Source: Fistularia commersonii (lineage: Eukaryota > Chordata > Actinopteri > Syngnathiformes > Fistulariidae). Taken from it: a DNA stretch of 64,000 nucleotides. The notes beneath the pieces are model-generated. The model ran no database searches, had not been told where the DNA came from, and was given only the letters and a program-made list of their open reading frames with translations. The stretch is from assembly GCA_037954325.1 (NCBI GenBank), contig JBBMNZ010000006.1, positions 272,501 through 336,500 on the forward strand, given 5' to 3'. The position numbers were made by a program, and so were the translations under genes. Below are positions 46,309 to 57,100 of this stretch, piece by piece (within the stretch, counting starts at the first letter, position 1; each line of letters begins with the position of its first letter).

Positions 46309-48215
46309 ACACACACACACACACACACACACTGCAGAGCGTTGGTGTCCTTGAGTGTGATGGTCGAATACTAAGCAGCAGACGGGGAGGTTAAAGGGTC
46401 CCGTGGAAGGAGATGAGGTTCTGCAGGTTCTGCAGGTTCTGCAGGTTCTGGCTCTCCTCAGAAGTTGGTTGATCAAAACAAGGTTCTCTTGGAACCCCTG
46501 ATGTTCCCCACGCTGGATTCTTCCAGGAGAACCTCCTGTGTAGACAGCAGTGTAGTCCAGCACCCTGGAGGATCTGGACCAGGATCCTCCAGGGTCCTGC
46601 ATCTGCGTGACGGAGGATCCTGAAGGCAGATCCTTCTGGATTTGAGTCCTGATGGTGTCCTGGAGTCGGCGTCCCGTGCTGACGTCCTGCGCCGCCTCAT
46701 GCATTTGAAAGCGGCGCCGCATTGATCCGTGTTCTGCAGCAGATGGAGGTCGCTCTCCTTCCTGGAGAACCTGAGGAACCAGGAGAGGAGCTCATTTGTT
46801 TGCGTGCCGACGAGCGCTGATGTTCTCCTCCCCGGGGACCGAGCTCGGTTCAAGTCCAGGTCACGGAGAAGGTTGACGGTACCGATGAATAATTCAGGAT
46901 CCTGAGGGAAGGCGGCGCCGGGCCGGTTCCGCCTCCTGCGACGGCCCTTCTGGACTCCCGTGAGCCGGTGATCAGCTGTTCTCAGGCCGAAGTGGTCTGA
47001 CCGGTTCCTGCTTCTGGAGGACACGTTCCACCTCCGCAGAGTCCAGCAGAACCCGATGGGTCCATTAGAACCGGAACCCCATTGCTAGCAATTCAAGCTT
47101 ATTGATGAACCTGTTTTGACCTTCTCAGTAGCCCAGCTTTGATCCAACGTTTGGTTCCTAATATGCTCCTGAAGCCCTCCTGGGGTTGTCAAGGGTCCAC
47201 AGCTCATCCTGACGAGGTGTCAGGGTGGACCAGAACTAGAAGCTCATGGCAGGCGGGACTGGTCCAACTTTTTCCCTTCACCTGTGAAGTGCTTCCAGAA
47301 GGAGTCTCCTTGAGACTCGTACTGCTGCCGGTTCTCCTTTCTCACCCAGAGAGCCCGGCGGGTTCCGTCCTCGGCTTCAATCAGAGATGCAGGGTGCGTC
47401 TGGTGGAACGTGGAGAACGCCGTCGGGTCGGGGAGGTCCGGTTCTCCTGCTCCCTCGGGCGCCGGGTCGGTTCTTGTTCTTCCACGTCTCCAGGGCCGGC
47501 GCTGGAACAGAGGAACGTCTCTTCTCTTAGCGTGAAGCGGTTCTCCAGGGCCGGTACCTCCAGGTCAGGTCCTCCTTCAGATCTTTGTTTGAAGGAACGT
47601 GGGAGATGAACGGTCTCCAACAGGGGCGCTGACGTAGCTCCGCCAGATCTTCTGTGACACCTGTGAGTCCGTCGGTCTCCATGACGACCAGACGACGGGT
47701 TAGCTAATGACATTAGCTTTACAAGCCGGTAGCGGCCTCGGGCCCTGCCAGCTGATTGGCCGTCCGTCCGTGGGAGATGTTATCATTCCAAAGCAGAAGG
47801 TCTGACGGTGGAGACGATGAGGTCGGTCAAGAGGTCCGTCATGATGATCGGAGGACCTTCATGACGAGTGAGATGATTTCAGGCTGGATGTTCTGACAAC
47901 TGAAGGTCAGTGAAGTTCTGGCTTATTAAAGACCAAACCAGATCACGGTGTCACTCAGGGAGGAACCAGGAGGAACCAGGAGGAACCAGGAGGAACCAGG
48001 GGTCCCGGCGTCCTGGCTGGTGGATCCCGATGGGATGGTCCGGAGACGGTGTAGATGTCTCCAGGAGTAACGCCTCTGTGGTCTCCTCTCTCCTCCCAGA
48101 CTTGTCCTGGCTGAACTGGTGTCTCACCGGCTCCTGCCTCTTCAGCCTCCTCCTCATCCTCTTCTTCAGGGAGTCCTACGACCGCCTCTACCTGGACGTC
48201 TTCGTCTCCGTCTGA
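35147..48215 (+). CDS. slc49a4: SLC49A4 (DIRC2), lysosomal MFS transporter, 9 exons, 463 aa
   Basis: SLC49A4/DIRC2 (disrupted in renal carcinoma 2) is a multi-pass lysosomal membrane transporter of the FLVCR-related SLC49 family; proton-driven pyridoxine export has been reported for the mammalian protein. Exons: 35147-35441, 37135-37228, 39227-39495, 40072-40201, 43225-43333, 44440-44507, 45549-45676, 46079-46261, 48100-48215; phases agree. Residues 10-15 (EREPLL) form an acidic dileucine lysosomal sorting signal, as in mammals. VYGRRWLVLGLFSLLG begins TM1. LIHGGQLLNGLAGPTIM, FLSTTWFAPDQRATATA and VETVYPVPEGITCG-type blocks are family-diagnostic, and the C-terminus ESYDRLYLDVFVSV is nearly identical to mammals (human about 478 aa). 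Introns total about 11.7 kb and hold most of the repeats in this part of the window. Confidence 0.94.
35551..35594. repeat. (CA)n microsatellite in slc49a4 intron 1
   Basis: Uninterrupted CA run of about 44 bases. Confidence 0.95.
36444..36496. repeat. (CA)n microsatellite in slc49a4 intron 1
   Basis: Uninterrupted CA run of about 53 bases. Confidence 0.95.
36530..37000 (-). mobile_element. Possible very decayed RTE-type RT fragment in slc49a4 intron 1
   Basis: Minus-strand frames contain LVLLRVGLHQDHPLSPALLRT, ALCFADDLL and NPDLQLSLR in the right order for an RT (GLRQGCPLSP..., LLFADDVVLLAS, DLQLALGRFAAE), but separated by stops. Weak similarity only; treat as a hint. Confidence 0.3.
38057..38257. 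repeat. 200-bp (GT)n array in slc49a4 intron 2
   Basis: The longest nearly pure dinucleotide run in the window, interrupted only by GAGA and several GAGTG phrases around 38130-38170. Confidence 0.97.
39500..39531 (+). repeat. (AC)n at the 5' end of slc49a4 intron 3
   Basis: AC repeat five bases into the intron (GCAG|gtaaacacac). Complementary to the GT run at 40002-40069 at the other end of the same intron. Confidence 0.95.
39640..39925. repeat. 64-bp GC-rich minisatellite in slc49a4 intron 3
   Basis: The marker gcagcacgga recurs at 39651, 39715, 39779 and 39843 (exact 64-bp period), with a fifth diverged unit near 39908. Units contain ccccgcccct and ctccgcccc phrases. Near-identity of copies suggests recent expansion and a likely polymorphic locus. 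Confidence 0.95.
40002..40069 (+). repeat. (GT)n forming the 3' splice-site region of slc49a4 intron 3
   Basis: 68 bases of GT followed immediately by cag|AGCTGG of exon 4, with no polypyrimidine tract. Confidence 0.97.
40207..40241 (+). repeat. (AC)n at the 5' end of slc49a4 intron 4
   Basis: AC repeat directly after the donor (AG|gtgagcacac). The intron ends 3 kb later in a GT repeat. Confidence 0.95.
41090..41285. repeat. 16-bp minisatellite in slc49a4 intron 4
   Basis: About ten copies of cttcacacctgcagac at a 16-bp period, with c/t variants and a disrupted unit near 41245. Confidence 0.9.
41440..42110. other. Non-repetitive stretch in slc49a4 intron 4
   Basis: About 670 bases with no tandem repeat, no CA/TG run and no recognisable transposon or exon, in contrast to everything around it. 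Contains several ATTGAT/ATAATCA-type AT words and a taaataaaaag phrase. A conserved non-coding element is possible but cannot be shown from one sequence. Confidence 0.3.
42150..42560. repeat. Diverged minisatellite in slc49a4 intron 4
   Basis: Irregular repetition of ggtgc(c/t)tgaagga(c/t)cagaaggtgc and ggagctggaag phrases, unit roughly 30-35 bp and strongly diverged. Confidence 0.6.
43159..43217 (+). repeat. (GT)n at the 3' end of slc49a4 intron 4
   Basis: GT repeat followed by tcctcag and exon 5 at 43225. Complementary to the AC run near the donor of the same intron. Confidence 0.96.
43347..43392. repeat. (CA)n near the donor of slc49a4 intron 5
   Basis: CA run starting about 14 bases after the exon 5 donor. 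Confidence 0.95.
44524..45388. repeat. Alternating GT/CA blocks and a (GTGC)n tract in slc49a4 intron 6
   Basis: Blocks in order: GT 44524-44611, CA 44761-44841, CA 44940-44964 and 44980-45044, GT 45102-45205, (TGCG)n about 45296-45345, GT 45346-45388. Neighbouring GT and CA blocks are mutually complementary, so the intron could fold in several ways. The alternating purine-pyrimidine GC/GT tract is a classic Z-DNA-prone sequence. Confidence 0.92.
46271..46332. repeat. (CA)n near the donor of slc49a4 intron 8
   Basis: CA run starting nine bases into the intron, with one CCC interruption. Confidence 0.95.
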
Positions 48216-48615
48216 CCTCCTGGCCCAGCGGACCTGGTGGACCTGGTGGACCTGGTGGACCTGGTGGACCCGGCCAGATGCTTGCACGGTGAAGAGGAGC
48301 AAAGGGGGATGAAGATGAAGAGGCGGATGGGACGTCTCGTCCTCAGAACCTCCTCACAGCAGATTCTGGGACTCTTTCTGGAGAAGATGGAGAAGAAGAA
48401 GCTCCTCCCCGGTTCATCTAATGATACTAATGATACCTTTTATATTTATTGATCGCTTTCTGGGACAGGAAGTGTCTTCATGTTTTTATCCTGGTGATTT
48501 AACTCCTCTGACCCCTGTGACCTCTGACTCTCTGTGACCTCTGACCCCCGTGACCTCTGACCTCCCACGACCTTTGACCCCCCAGACAATAAGGGAAAGA
48601 CTCACTTCTTTTTTT

Positions 48616-48621
48616 AATAAA
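48616..48621 (+). terminator. slc49a4: slc49a4 polyadenylation signal
   Basis: AATAAA about 400 bases after the stop codon, preceded by a T-rich stretch. First canonical hexamer downstream of the gene. Confidence 0.7.
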
Positions 48622-48657
48622 TGTTTGTTGGTGTATTAACATGTTGTAAACCTTCAC

Positions 48658-48660
<3 letters not shown>

Positions 48661-48741
<81 letters not shown>
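48661..48741. repeat. (GT)n microsatellite downstream of slc49a4
   Basis: 81-base GT run starting 40 bases after the poly(A) signal. A GT-rich downstream element promotes cleavage, so it may help 3' end formation. Confidence 0.95.
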
Positions 48742-48742
<1 letters not shown>

Positions 48743-48884
48743 AGCTGAGCGCTGGAGGTTCCTCACGTTCCCCCTGGGCTCTGAGAAGGTTCCTGGTTCT
48801 CCATCCAGGTCTCTGAGGACCTTCATCTTGCTTGGAGATCCAGATGAGTTTTCTGCTGTCGACCCGGACCGGTTCTCTGGTCCG

Positions 48885-49265
48885 GGTTTGGATTAGATTA
48901 AATGAGATTATTATAGATTAGATCATCAAGGACTAGTTTAGATTAACAAAGATGAGATTAACATAGATTAGACGTGTTCAGGTTAGATGAATACGGATTG
49001 ATAGCGATTAGTTTTGATTAGATTAATCTAGATTAGATGACATTAACAAATTATAGTTTGGATCGGATTAACAAAGATTACTTTAGATTAAATTAATCTA
49101 GATTAGATAACATTAAAAAAAAGTTAGTGTGGATAAAATGAGATTAGGGAAGATCAGTTTAGAAGAGTTTAACAAACAGTAGTTTAGATTCCATTAATTT
49201 AGATTAGATTAGATAAAAGAAGTGAAGATTAATTGAGGTTAATTTAGATTAGAGCAGATCAGATT
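48885..49265. repeat. AGATTA-rich degenerate simple repeat
   Basis: AT-rich stretch built of gattagatta / gattaatctagatta variants without strict period. Confidence 0.75.
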
Positions 49266-49299
49266 ACATGAGCAAACATCTGATGAGAAGACCAAGAAG

Positions 49300-50050
49300 A
49301 ACCTAAGCGGTGCTAAAGATGATGGAGGTGGTCTTCCCTCGCCCCCCCGCACCCAGGGGGTTCGGCCCGAAAGGCCAACCTGGGTCCGCCTTCCCTGGGT
49401 TTTGGAGGGTATGCTCCATCTCACTCCTCAACCCCCTGAAGAAGTCCACTCAGGGGTGCTGGAGAGGAGGGTCTCCGACCCAGGAGGTGGTTTTGGTTCT
49501 GGCCGTGGAGCGTCGGACCGGTTCTGCACCTTCGGCCGGGTCCCGGAGGAGGCGGGAGTTGGCCTTCTAGTCTACGTGTGCTCGGCGGATCGGAGAAGGC
49601 CTTGGGCTCTGACTGTGTCGCGGGGTTCTCCAGGAGCACGGGGTACCCGACCCCAGCCTTGTATGCTCGGTGCCAGAAGAAGCCTGAAGCCCGGGCTTCT
49701 GCTGAGGGTCGGACTCCATGGGCCGGCCTCTGTCGCCCGTTATGGTCAGAACTTCATGGACAGAAGTTCTAGATGCGGCCAGGGTGCTGAGGGGATCCGG
49801 TTCAGCGACCTCGGGATCGGGTCTGCTTTTGAGGAGGATGAGGTTCTGTTGGCTTCATTGGACCCACACCTCGGACCGGTTCACCTCCCGGAGGGAAGGA
49901 GTCCAGATGAAGACCAAAGCCACCACCAAAACCAAGACCGGGAAACGGGAGGAGGTCCTGCCTCAAGTGGAGAAGTTCAGGACTCTCAGGGTCTTGTTGG
50001 CGAGTGACAGAAGGATGGATCAGGAGATGGACCGACGGGTCGGGAAGAAG
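49300..50050 (+). mobile_element. Decayed RTE/Rex3-type non-LTR retrotransposon fragment
   Basis: Plus-strand frames contain phrases typical of fish RTE-type reverse transcriptases. These are PQPPEEVHSGVLERR, then GSGRGASDRFCTF, then GIRFSDLGIGSAFEEDEVLLASLDPHLG (equivalent to LLFADDVVLLAS), then VLPQVEKFRTLRVLLAS and RRMDQEMDRRVG. Frameshifts and lost catalytic aspartates make it inactive. The reading ends abruptly in the GAA/GAG tract that follows. Confidence 0.7.
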
Positions 50051-50260
50051 AAGAAGAAGAAGAAGAAGAAGAAGAAGAAGAAGAAGAAGAAGAAGAAGGA
50101 GAAGGAGAAGGAGAAGAAGAAGAAGAAGAAGGAGAAGGAGAAGGAGAAGAAGAAGAAGGAGAAGGAGAAGAAGGAGGAGAAGAAGGAGAAGGAGAAGAAG
50201 GAGGAGGAGAAGAAGAAGAAGGAGAAGGAGAAGAAGGAGGAGAAGAAGGAGGAGGAGGTG
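50047..50260. repeat. Polypurine (GAA)n/(GAG)n tract
   Basis: About 215 bases of G and A only on the plus strand, made of AAG and GAG triplets with period 3 and higher-order 18-24-bp variation. It reads as poly-Lys/Glu, poly-Arg, or poly-Leu on the other strand; none is a gene. Long homopurine tracts can form triplex DNA. Confidence 0.97.
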
Positions 50261-50314
50261 ATGCAAAATGAGTCCAGGAAGTAATAATGTCTGCAGGCAG
50301 AGGAAGGAGGTGCT

Positions 50315-50369
<55 letters not shown>
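50315..50369. repeat. (GT)n microsatellite
   Basis: Uninterrupted GT run of about 55 bases. Confidence 0.95.
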
Positions 50370-50371
<2 letters not shown>

Positions 50372-52295
50372 CTACTTCTACAGAAATCAAATGAAAGACG
50401 TTAATTATAAATAAGATATTTATCTTCACACACACGTTGTTATTATGGGATGTCTTCACCGTTTCTCCTTAAAGTTGCAGGAGCTCTTCTGATGTTTCCC
50501 TCTTGTCCTCCCTGCTGGCCTCCCTGGTCCATCAGAAGGTAAGGAGATGAATAGAAATGTCCACCAGTGAGCATCCTTGGAGAACCGCCCGCCCATCACT
50601 GAAGAAGGGAGGAGAAGAAGGTCCTCCATCACCAGAGGAGCTGCCAGGAGACCTTCTCTTCCCAGGATGTCCTCCAGCCCTCAAACACCCGCTGGAACGA
50701 AGATGCCGGAGAACCTTCAACTCCTCCTCCTCCTCCAGACCCTCAGATCTCGTCCTCCGAGGTCCACGAGGAGGTTCCTGGCCTCTTCTGGATCTGGACT
50801 TCAACGCCGTCAGGAGCTTCTGTTGTGGAGAGACGAAAGTTAGCGAACAGTTAGCATGCTAACAGGAAATGAAGAAGACACATTCTTACCGAACCAATGC
50901 TGAGGACCTTGTTGGACACGCTGAGGAGCGAGAAGAACGAGATCCCGGAGGATCCAACAGATCCTGAATAATCCTGGAGGAGGATCCAGGAGGACTCCCC
51001 AGAGGAGATCCTGATGATCCAGGACTAGATCCTACTGGATCTCAAGGAATCCGGGATTCTGATGATCTTTTAAAATGCCGCCTCTGAGGCCGGATCGGCC
51101 GCGACGTCCTGCGACGCCCACCTGCGGTCCTGGTCCCGGTCCTGATCCTGATCCCGGTCCTGGTCCCGGTCCCGGTGGGCGCCGTCCTCCGGTGCGGCTC
51201 CTCAGACGCTGTGGGATCGAGCCGTCCTGCGAAGATCTGCCACGTCCCGGCCCTCCGCCGTCCACCTCCGGGGGCGCTGGAGACACCAGACCACAGGACG
51301 CTCAGTCCCACCCGGACACATCCGACCCCAGGGGGCGCCAGCGCCTCGCAGGCCTGTGGTTTACACTGTTACCACTGTTACTACACTGTTATTACACTGT
51401 TATTACACCGTTATTACACTGTTACTACTGTTATTACTACTGTTATTACACTGTAACTACTGTGTTATTACACTGTAACTACTGTCACCTGCCTCCATCT
51501 AACTCTCTCACACCATCTGCCTTCCTGTCCTGAACCTCCTCCCTGGTCTTCCTCCAGACCTCCTCCGACCTTGGCTCCTTCTCCCCCCCTCTTCTGTCCG
51601 TGTCCAAACCATCTCCAGAACATCTAGCGCTAGCCGTCCCTCTGACGGACTCCTTCTTGATCCTCTCCGTCCTCCTGGAACCTCCACACCTCCCGTCTTC
51701 TCCTCAGCTTCTCCAAAGCAGACACCACGGCTGCTCTTCCCCTTGTCCACCTTTCCTTCCATGCTCTTCTATCACCACCGACGCTTTTCTTCCTCCACCC
51801 GTTCAGACCTCCTCGCACCGGTCCGTCCAGCTCTTCTCCGCCCCCTCCGTTGCCCTGGACCTTCTGCACTTGAACATCTCGCCTTCTTCATCTCCACTCC
51901 CTGTAAGCCTAACATCTTCTCTGTGGGTCAAACCAGGTGTTCCTCCACCTGCTCTCACTATAGATCAGGGTCTCATCTGCAAACATGCGTACTAGATAGA
52001 AATAATCAGTGAAATGGATCAATGAATTTATTGATGAGAGCCTCCTCCGATCATTGAGATGCCGAACATCTTCCGAACCGAGACGTCCGGACTCAGGAGC
52101 TCCAGGTGAGCTTCACGTTTGGAAGTTCTGGCCTGGAACTACTGCAGACTCTCCCTTTCAGAAGACCTGGACGTCCAGACCGCGGGCGGACCAGGGTGGA
52201 TGGAACCTGAAGGGGGGCGAGGGTGGAGGTTTGGGTGGACATTCGGGTGGAGGTTTGGGTTTGTGCACGTCAGCCGGTGAGTGTCGGCATCAAGG
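50370..52295. other. Intergenic region between slc49a4 and sema5b
   Basis: No exon recognised on either strand. Holds GC-rich sequence with ggtcctgatcccggtcc repetition (51125-51180), a TTATTACAC-type cluster (51360-51485) and a C/T-rich stretch (51490-51930) of unknown origin. Since slc49a4 (+) and sema5b (-) converge here, this is a tail-to-tail gap. Confidence 0.55.
51360..51485. repeat. TTATTACAC-motif cluster
   Basis: Tandem cactgttattacactgttac-type units, 10-12 bp period. Confidence 0.85.
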
Positions 52296-52301
52296 TTTAT
52301 T
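52296..52301 (-). terminator. sema5b: Distal candidate sema5b polyadenylation signal
   Basis: TTTATT on the plus strand (AATAAA on the minus strand), about 1.9 kb after the sema5b stop codon. The interval has low-complexity and GC-box-like runs but no other gene, so it may be a long 3' UTR. Confidence 0.4.
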
Positions 52302-53110
52302 TTCCTTTATCATGTACAATATACAAAAATATAGGGTACCAAAAAATTCACAGTGTGTGGAAGGCAGTGGTTTGAGTCCGGGTGTTGGGCCGGACGCCGG
52401 CCGGCACCTTGCATAGAAGGTCACAGAGCCTCACATCGCAGGGGGCGGAGCCAGGGAACAAAGCTCCGCCTCCATCCAGAGTTCCCGGGAGTACCGTCCC
52501 GGCGCGAAGCTCCGCCCCCGACCGACCCCTCCGTCTTAGTCCCGCGGGCGCGCCATCGGGAGCGACCGATCCGGACCGGTTCGCGCCTGCGGTGCAGGTA
52601 CTCGTACTTCAGGGAGTACAAGTCACTTCCTGCCCCTGCTCTTCGCTTGTCTGTGACTCAGCAGGTTCGATGTTCGAGCGGCCGAAGGGGCGGAGTCAAG
52701 GGGCGGCGAGGGGGCGGGGTCACGCGGTGGAGCTCCGTCCCCAAACAAACCTCATGGTCAGTGCGGACTCAGCTTCTGCTGCTGCACTCAGGCTTCTTCT
52801 AAACAGTGTCTATACAATGTACAGGAACATTTACACCCCCTGCCCCCGGAGGGGCCCTATGTTCGGGGGGAGCGCTCGTCTCGTGCATTTACAGTAGCTT
52901 AGCTGAGAAGCCGGGTTAGCATTCATCCATTCATAATAAAATAGAGCTGTGAAAATGCCCCTTTACAAACCGAGCTTGGGGGGGGAAACATCTGGTACAG
53001 GAAGTCTAGAACATAAGAACATCAGCAACAGGGGTGAGGAATTTACAGACCTGCTCACCCAGGAGGTCCAGGGTACCAAGCATTTACATACAAATACATC
53101 CCCCCCCCCC

Positions 53111-53151
53111 ACACACACACACACACACTCAGATCATGACACACACACACA
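53111..53151. repeat. (CA)n microsatellite, interrupted
   Basis: Two CA runs separated by tcagatcatga, preceded by a C10 homopolymer. Confidence 0.9.
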
Positions 53152-53274
53152 CACCTTTGGGGGGGCATGAGAAACAAACCTGCTAATTAGCGAAGTGCTA
53201 ACACCCCTCCAAAAAAACCAAAACAAACATTAGAAAACAGAAGTGCCACTTTGACTAGCTTATTCTACCATCGT

Positions 53275-53395
53275 AGCCCCGCCCACCCGTCACCCGAGCC
53301 CCGCCCACCCTCACCCTAGCCCCGCCCACGCCCCAGCCAAGCCCCGCCCACCCTCACCCTAGCCCCGCCCACCCCCCGGCCCCCTCAGCGCGGCG
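53275..53395. repeat. Tandem GC-box-like repeat downstream of sema5b
   Basis: Six or so copies of agccccgcccac(cctcaccct), a 21-24-bp unit. Each copy contains an Sp/KLF-type core. Confidence 0.8.
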
Positions 53396-53483
53396 GCCAT
53401 ATTTGATATGACCGCCGAGCCGTTAGCGCTCAGTAGAATCGATGCTTCCATCGGAGAACCGACCACTTCCTGTTCTCAAGTCC

Positions 53484-53489
53484 TTTATT
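53484..53489 (-). terminator. sema5b: Proximal candidate sema5b polyadenylation signal
   Basis: TTTATT on the plus strand, about 700 bases after the sema5b stop. It would end the transcript before the GC-box repeat. Confidence 0.45.
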
Positions 53490-53508
53490 GTCCTCGGGGG
53501 AAAAGTCA

Positions 53509-53540
<32 letters not shown>

Positions 53541-53899
53541 GAAGAATGAGAAGAAACGGTGGCGTGAAGCCTCCTCCTCTCCCGGCCAATGGAACGCCCT
53601 CCTCAGCAGGTCTTGGACTCATCGGACCGTTCATGCGAGGTGACGGTGGGCCAAACCCATGAGCCACTGGTCCAACTGGAGAAGTTCTCAGCGGCCTCTT
53701 CCAAGCCGAAGCTCGCTGAGAAGGTGGTTCCAGGCGTGAAAACGGTGACTCAGATCCGGGATGATCAGGTGAAGTGTCAGAGGAGCCCGGATAGGAGAAC
53801 ATCTGTCCTCCAGCCAGAGGGTTCTACTAGAAACCCCCTGCTCCGTGTGGCTCCTGTTGATGGTCCACTGAAGCCCATTTGCAATAACAGCCCCTTTGC

Positions 53900-54035
53900 A
53901 AGGACCCTGGTCTCCCCTTGGAGAACCCTGGCCTCCCAGAGGAGAGCCTGGGCCTCCCCTTGGAGAACCCTGGCCCCCTCATGCAGAACCCTGGCCTCCC
54001 CTTGGAGAACCCTGGCCTCCTCATGGAAAGTTCCA
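53900..54035. repeat. 21/24-bp minisatellite in the sema5b 3' UTR
   Basis: About five copies of ccctggcctccccttggagaa with variants (cccagaggagagc, ccctcatgcagaa). Confidence 0.85.
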
Positions 54036-54194
54036 GAAAGGCTCTTAGGTACACAAAGTCCACCATGCGGAAGAGCCCGAGGTTCAGGGGGTTCAGTTGT
54101 GTCGGCGGTATTGTTCTTGGGCGGAGGGGGTGGTGATGGCGGTGGCGTCGGAGGACGGAGGTCCGCGGGGGCGGGGAAAGTCGCAGGACACGTC

Positions 54195-57100
54195 TCAGCT
54201 GTTGTTGCTATGGTTATACGTCCTGCAGGGCGAGGGGGAGGAGTTGGGCTGGTAGTCGTACTTGCCCAGGGTGGCGGGGTAGTAGGTGGTGGTGTAGACG
54301 TTGGTCTGCTGCAGAGGCGGAGGATAGAAATTGGACCTCTCGTCGGGAAGAAGGTTGTTCTTGTTCAGAGTCTGGAAGGGCAGCAGAGAAAACCCAGATG
54401 TTAACAACCGCCTCCCCGGCCGTGGACGTTCCTCTCGGGGGCCCAGAACCCAGAACCCAGAACCCAGGACCTCCGACCCAGATGCTCGGTGACGCCCCGA
54501 AAAACGGTTACCACGGCAACAGAGACAGGACAAGGAGGGCGGGAAAAAAAACAGAGGACCAAAAGTGGATCCCTGGGGGACGCCATGTCTGCTAGGAGAT
54601 CAGGAGAACCACCTTCATTCATGCATACGTTCATGCATACATTCATTCATGTTGTCACACACTCATGGTCTCAGCACAGGAGTTCCCCAAGGTACCGTCC
54701 CACCGTCCCGTCTCCGGTCCTCTTCACCCTCTTCACCCCCGATGTCCAGTGCCGCTCCGGTTCCTGACGCCTCCAGAAGCTCTCCGATGACTCTTCCATG
54801 GTCGGATACATCAACGATGACGAGGAGGAGCACGGAGGTCCGATCGCGAGCTTTGTTGAGCGGAGAAACCGGAACCACCTTCTACTCAACATCTCCAAGA
54901 CCGAGGAGGTGGTCGTGGAGTTCCGGAAGAATCGGAGGAGACGGGAACCGACCACCGTCCAGGGCGAAGAGGTGGAGATAGTGGACTCCTACAAGTACCT
55001 TGGGGTCCACATCAACAACAAACTGGACTGGACACACAACACGGATGTTCTTGCTGAGGAGACCGAGGTGGTTTGGCGCCCGAAGCTTCTCAAGACCTTC
55101 TAGCGGTCCATGGTAGCCGGCGCTCTTCTAGGGTACAGTGTGCTGGTGACCTCAGGACCGCAGAGGTCACCGGGCTCAACGGGCTGGTGAGGAAAACCAG
55201 GAGGGTGAAGGACAAACCTGGAGCTACTCTGGACCATCCTTCCTGCATGGTATCTGAATTCACTCTTTCATTCATTCATTCATACATACATTTGTTCATC
55301 CGTCCATTTTTTCTTCCATTCCCGTTATCACATTGTGTTATTCGTTCACTCGTGCCTTCCTTTATTATTCATTCTTTCACACTTTTATTCATTCATTCAT
55401 GTTTTCACTCACACTTTCATTCCCTTTGTCTTTCACTCATTCACACAGACATACATTCATTCTTTGGTTCTTAAGTTCATTCATTCATTCACTTTTTCAT
55501 ACATTCCTTTCTTCATTCATTCATTCATACATTTGTTTATTTCATTCTTCCATAGATAGATTTGTTCATTCACTTTGTCATTCATTCCTTCCTTCTTCCA
55601 TTCACCAATTCTTTCATACATTCATTCATTCATTCATTCATACAGTTATTCTTTAAAACATTTGTTCTTACACTCATTCATCCTTTCATAGTTTCATACA
55701 TTCCTTCATTCATTTATTTTTCATACATCAATTCAATCATCAATACATTCTTTTTCCTTTCATTACTTCACTCTTTCATAGATTCATTCTTTTATTCATT
55801 CATTCACTCGTTCATAAAGTCATTCATTCTTTCACACATTTGCTTGTTTTTTCATTCATTTTGTCATTCATTCATACAATCATTTCTTAACTCAATCATA
55901 CTTATATTCATTCATTCATACATTTATTATTCCACTCTTTCTTTTTTTCATTGAATAATTAAATCATTCACAATGTCATACATTCATTTATTCATTTAGT
56001 TATACATTCACAATTCATTCATATATTCATTCATTCTTTCATACATTCATTCACTTTTTCATACATACTTTCATTTTGTCATTCATTCATTCTTTCATTC
56101 AAACATTCATTCATACATTCATGTCTTCATGCTTATTCTTATATTCCTTTTTTCATACATTTTTGTTTGTCTTTCATACATTCATTCTTTCATACATGTG
56201 TTTATTCATTCACTTTTTCATTTATTCATACATTCATTTCTTAATGCAATCATACTTATATTCATTCATTCATACATTCATTATTTCAGTCATTCATTTT
56301 TTTCATTGAATATTAAATCATTCACAATGTCATACATTCATTTATTCATTTAGTTATACATTCACAATTCATTCATTCATTTGTTTGTCCTTTAATTCAT
56401 TCATTCATTCATACATGTGTTTATTCATTCACTTTTTCATACATTTGTTCATGCATCCATCTTTTCTTACATTCCCGTCATCACATCATGTCATTCATTC
56501 ATTCACTTTACAAATTCATTCTTTCACACTTTTGTTCGTTCTTTCATTCATTCTTTCACACACACTTTCATTCATTTTGTCTTTCACTCATTCACACAGA
56601 CATACATTCATTCTTTGGTTCTTACATTCATTCACTTTTTCATACATTCCTTTCTTCATTCATTCATTTGGTCATACATTCATTCATTCTTTCAAACATT
56701 TGTTTTTTATTTCATTCTTTCATAAATTCACTCATTCATTCACTTTGTCATATTTTCCTTCCTTCTTCCATTCATCGATCCTTTCATACATTCATTCATT
56801 CATTCATTCACTATTTGATCCACTCCTTCACTGCTTCAATCACATATTTATTCCATACATTCACTCATTCTTTCATACATTCACTCATTCTTTCAATTTT
56901 TCATAATTCACTCTTACATTCCTTTATTCATATATTTTTTCTTTCATCAATCATCCATTCATTCTTTCATACATTTTTATATTTTTTATAATTCCTTCCT
57001 TCATTTTATCATTCATTCATTCATTCATACAGTTATTCTTTAAAACATTTGTTCTTCCAATCATTCATCCTTTCAAAGTTTCATTCATTCATTTATCCAT

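Noticed and set aside
46473..47024. 183-codon minus-strand frame in slc49a4 intron 8
   Set aside because: Arginine-rich frame in GC-rich DNA with no similarity to any family I recognise and no start or splice context.
49802..50266. Poly-Leu, poly-Arg and poly-Lys/Glu frames
   Set aside because: All are frames of one GAA/GAG polypurine tract.
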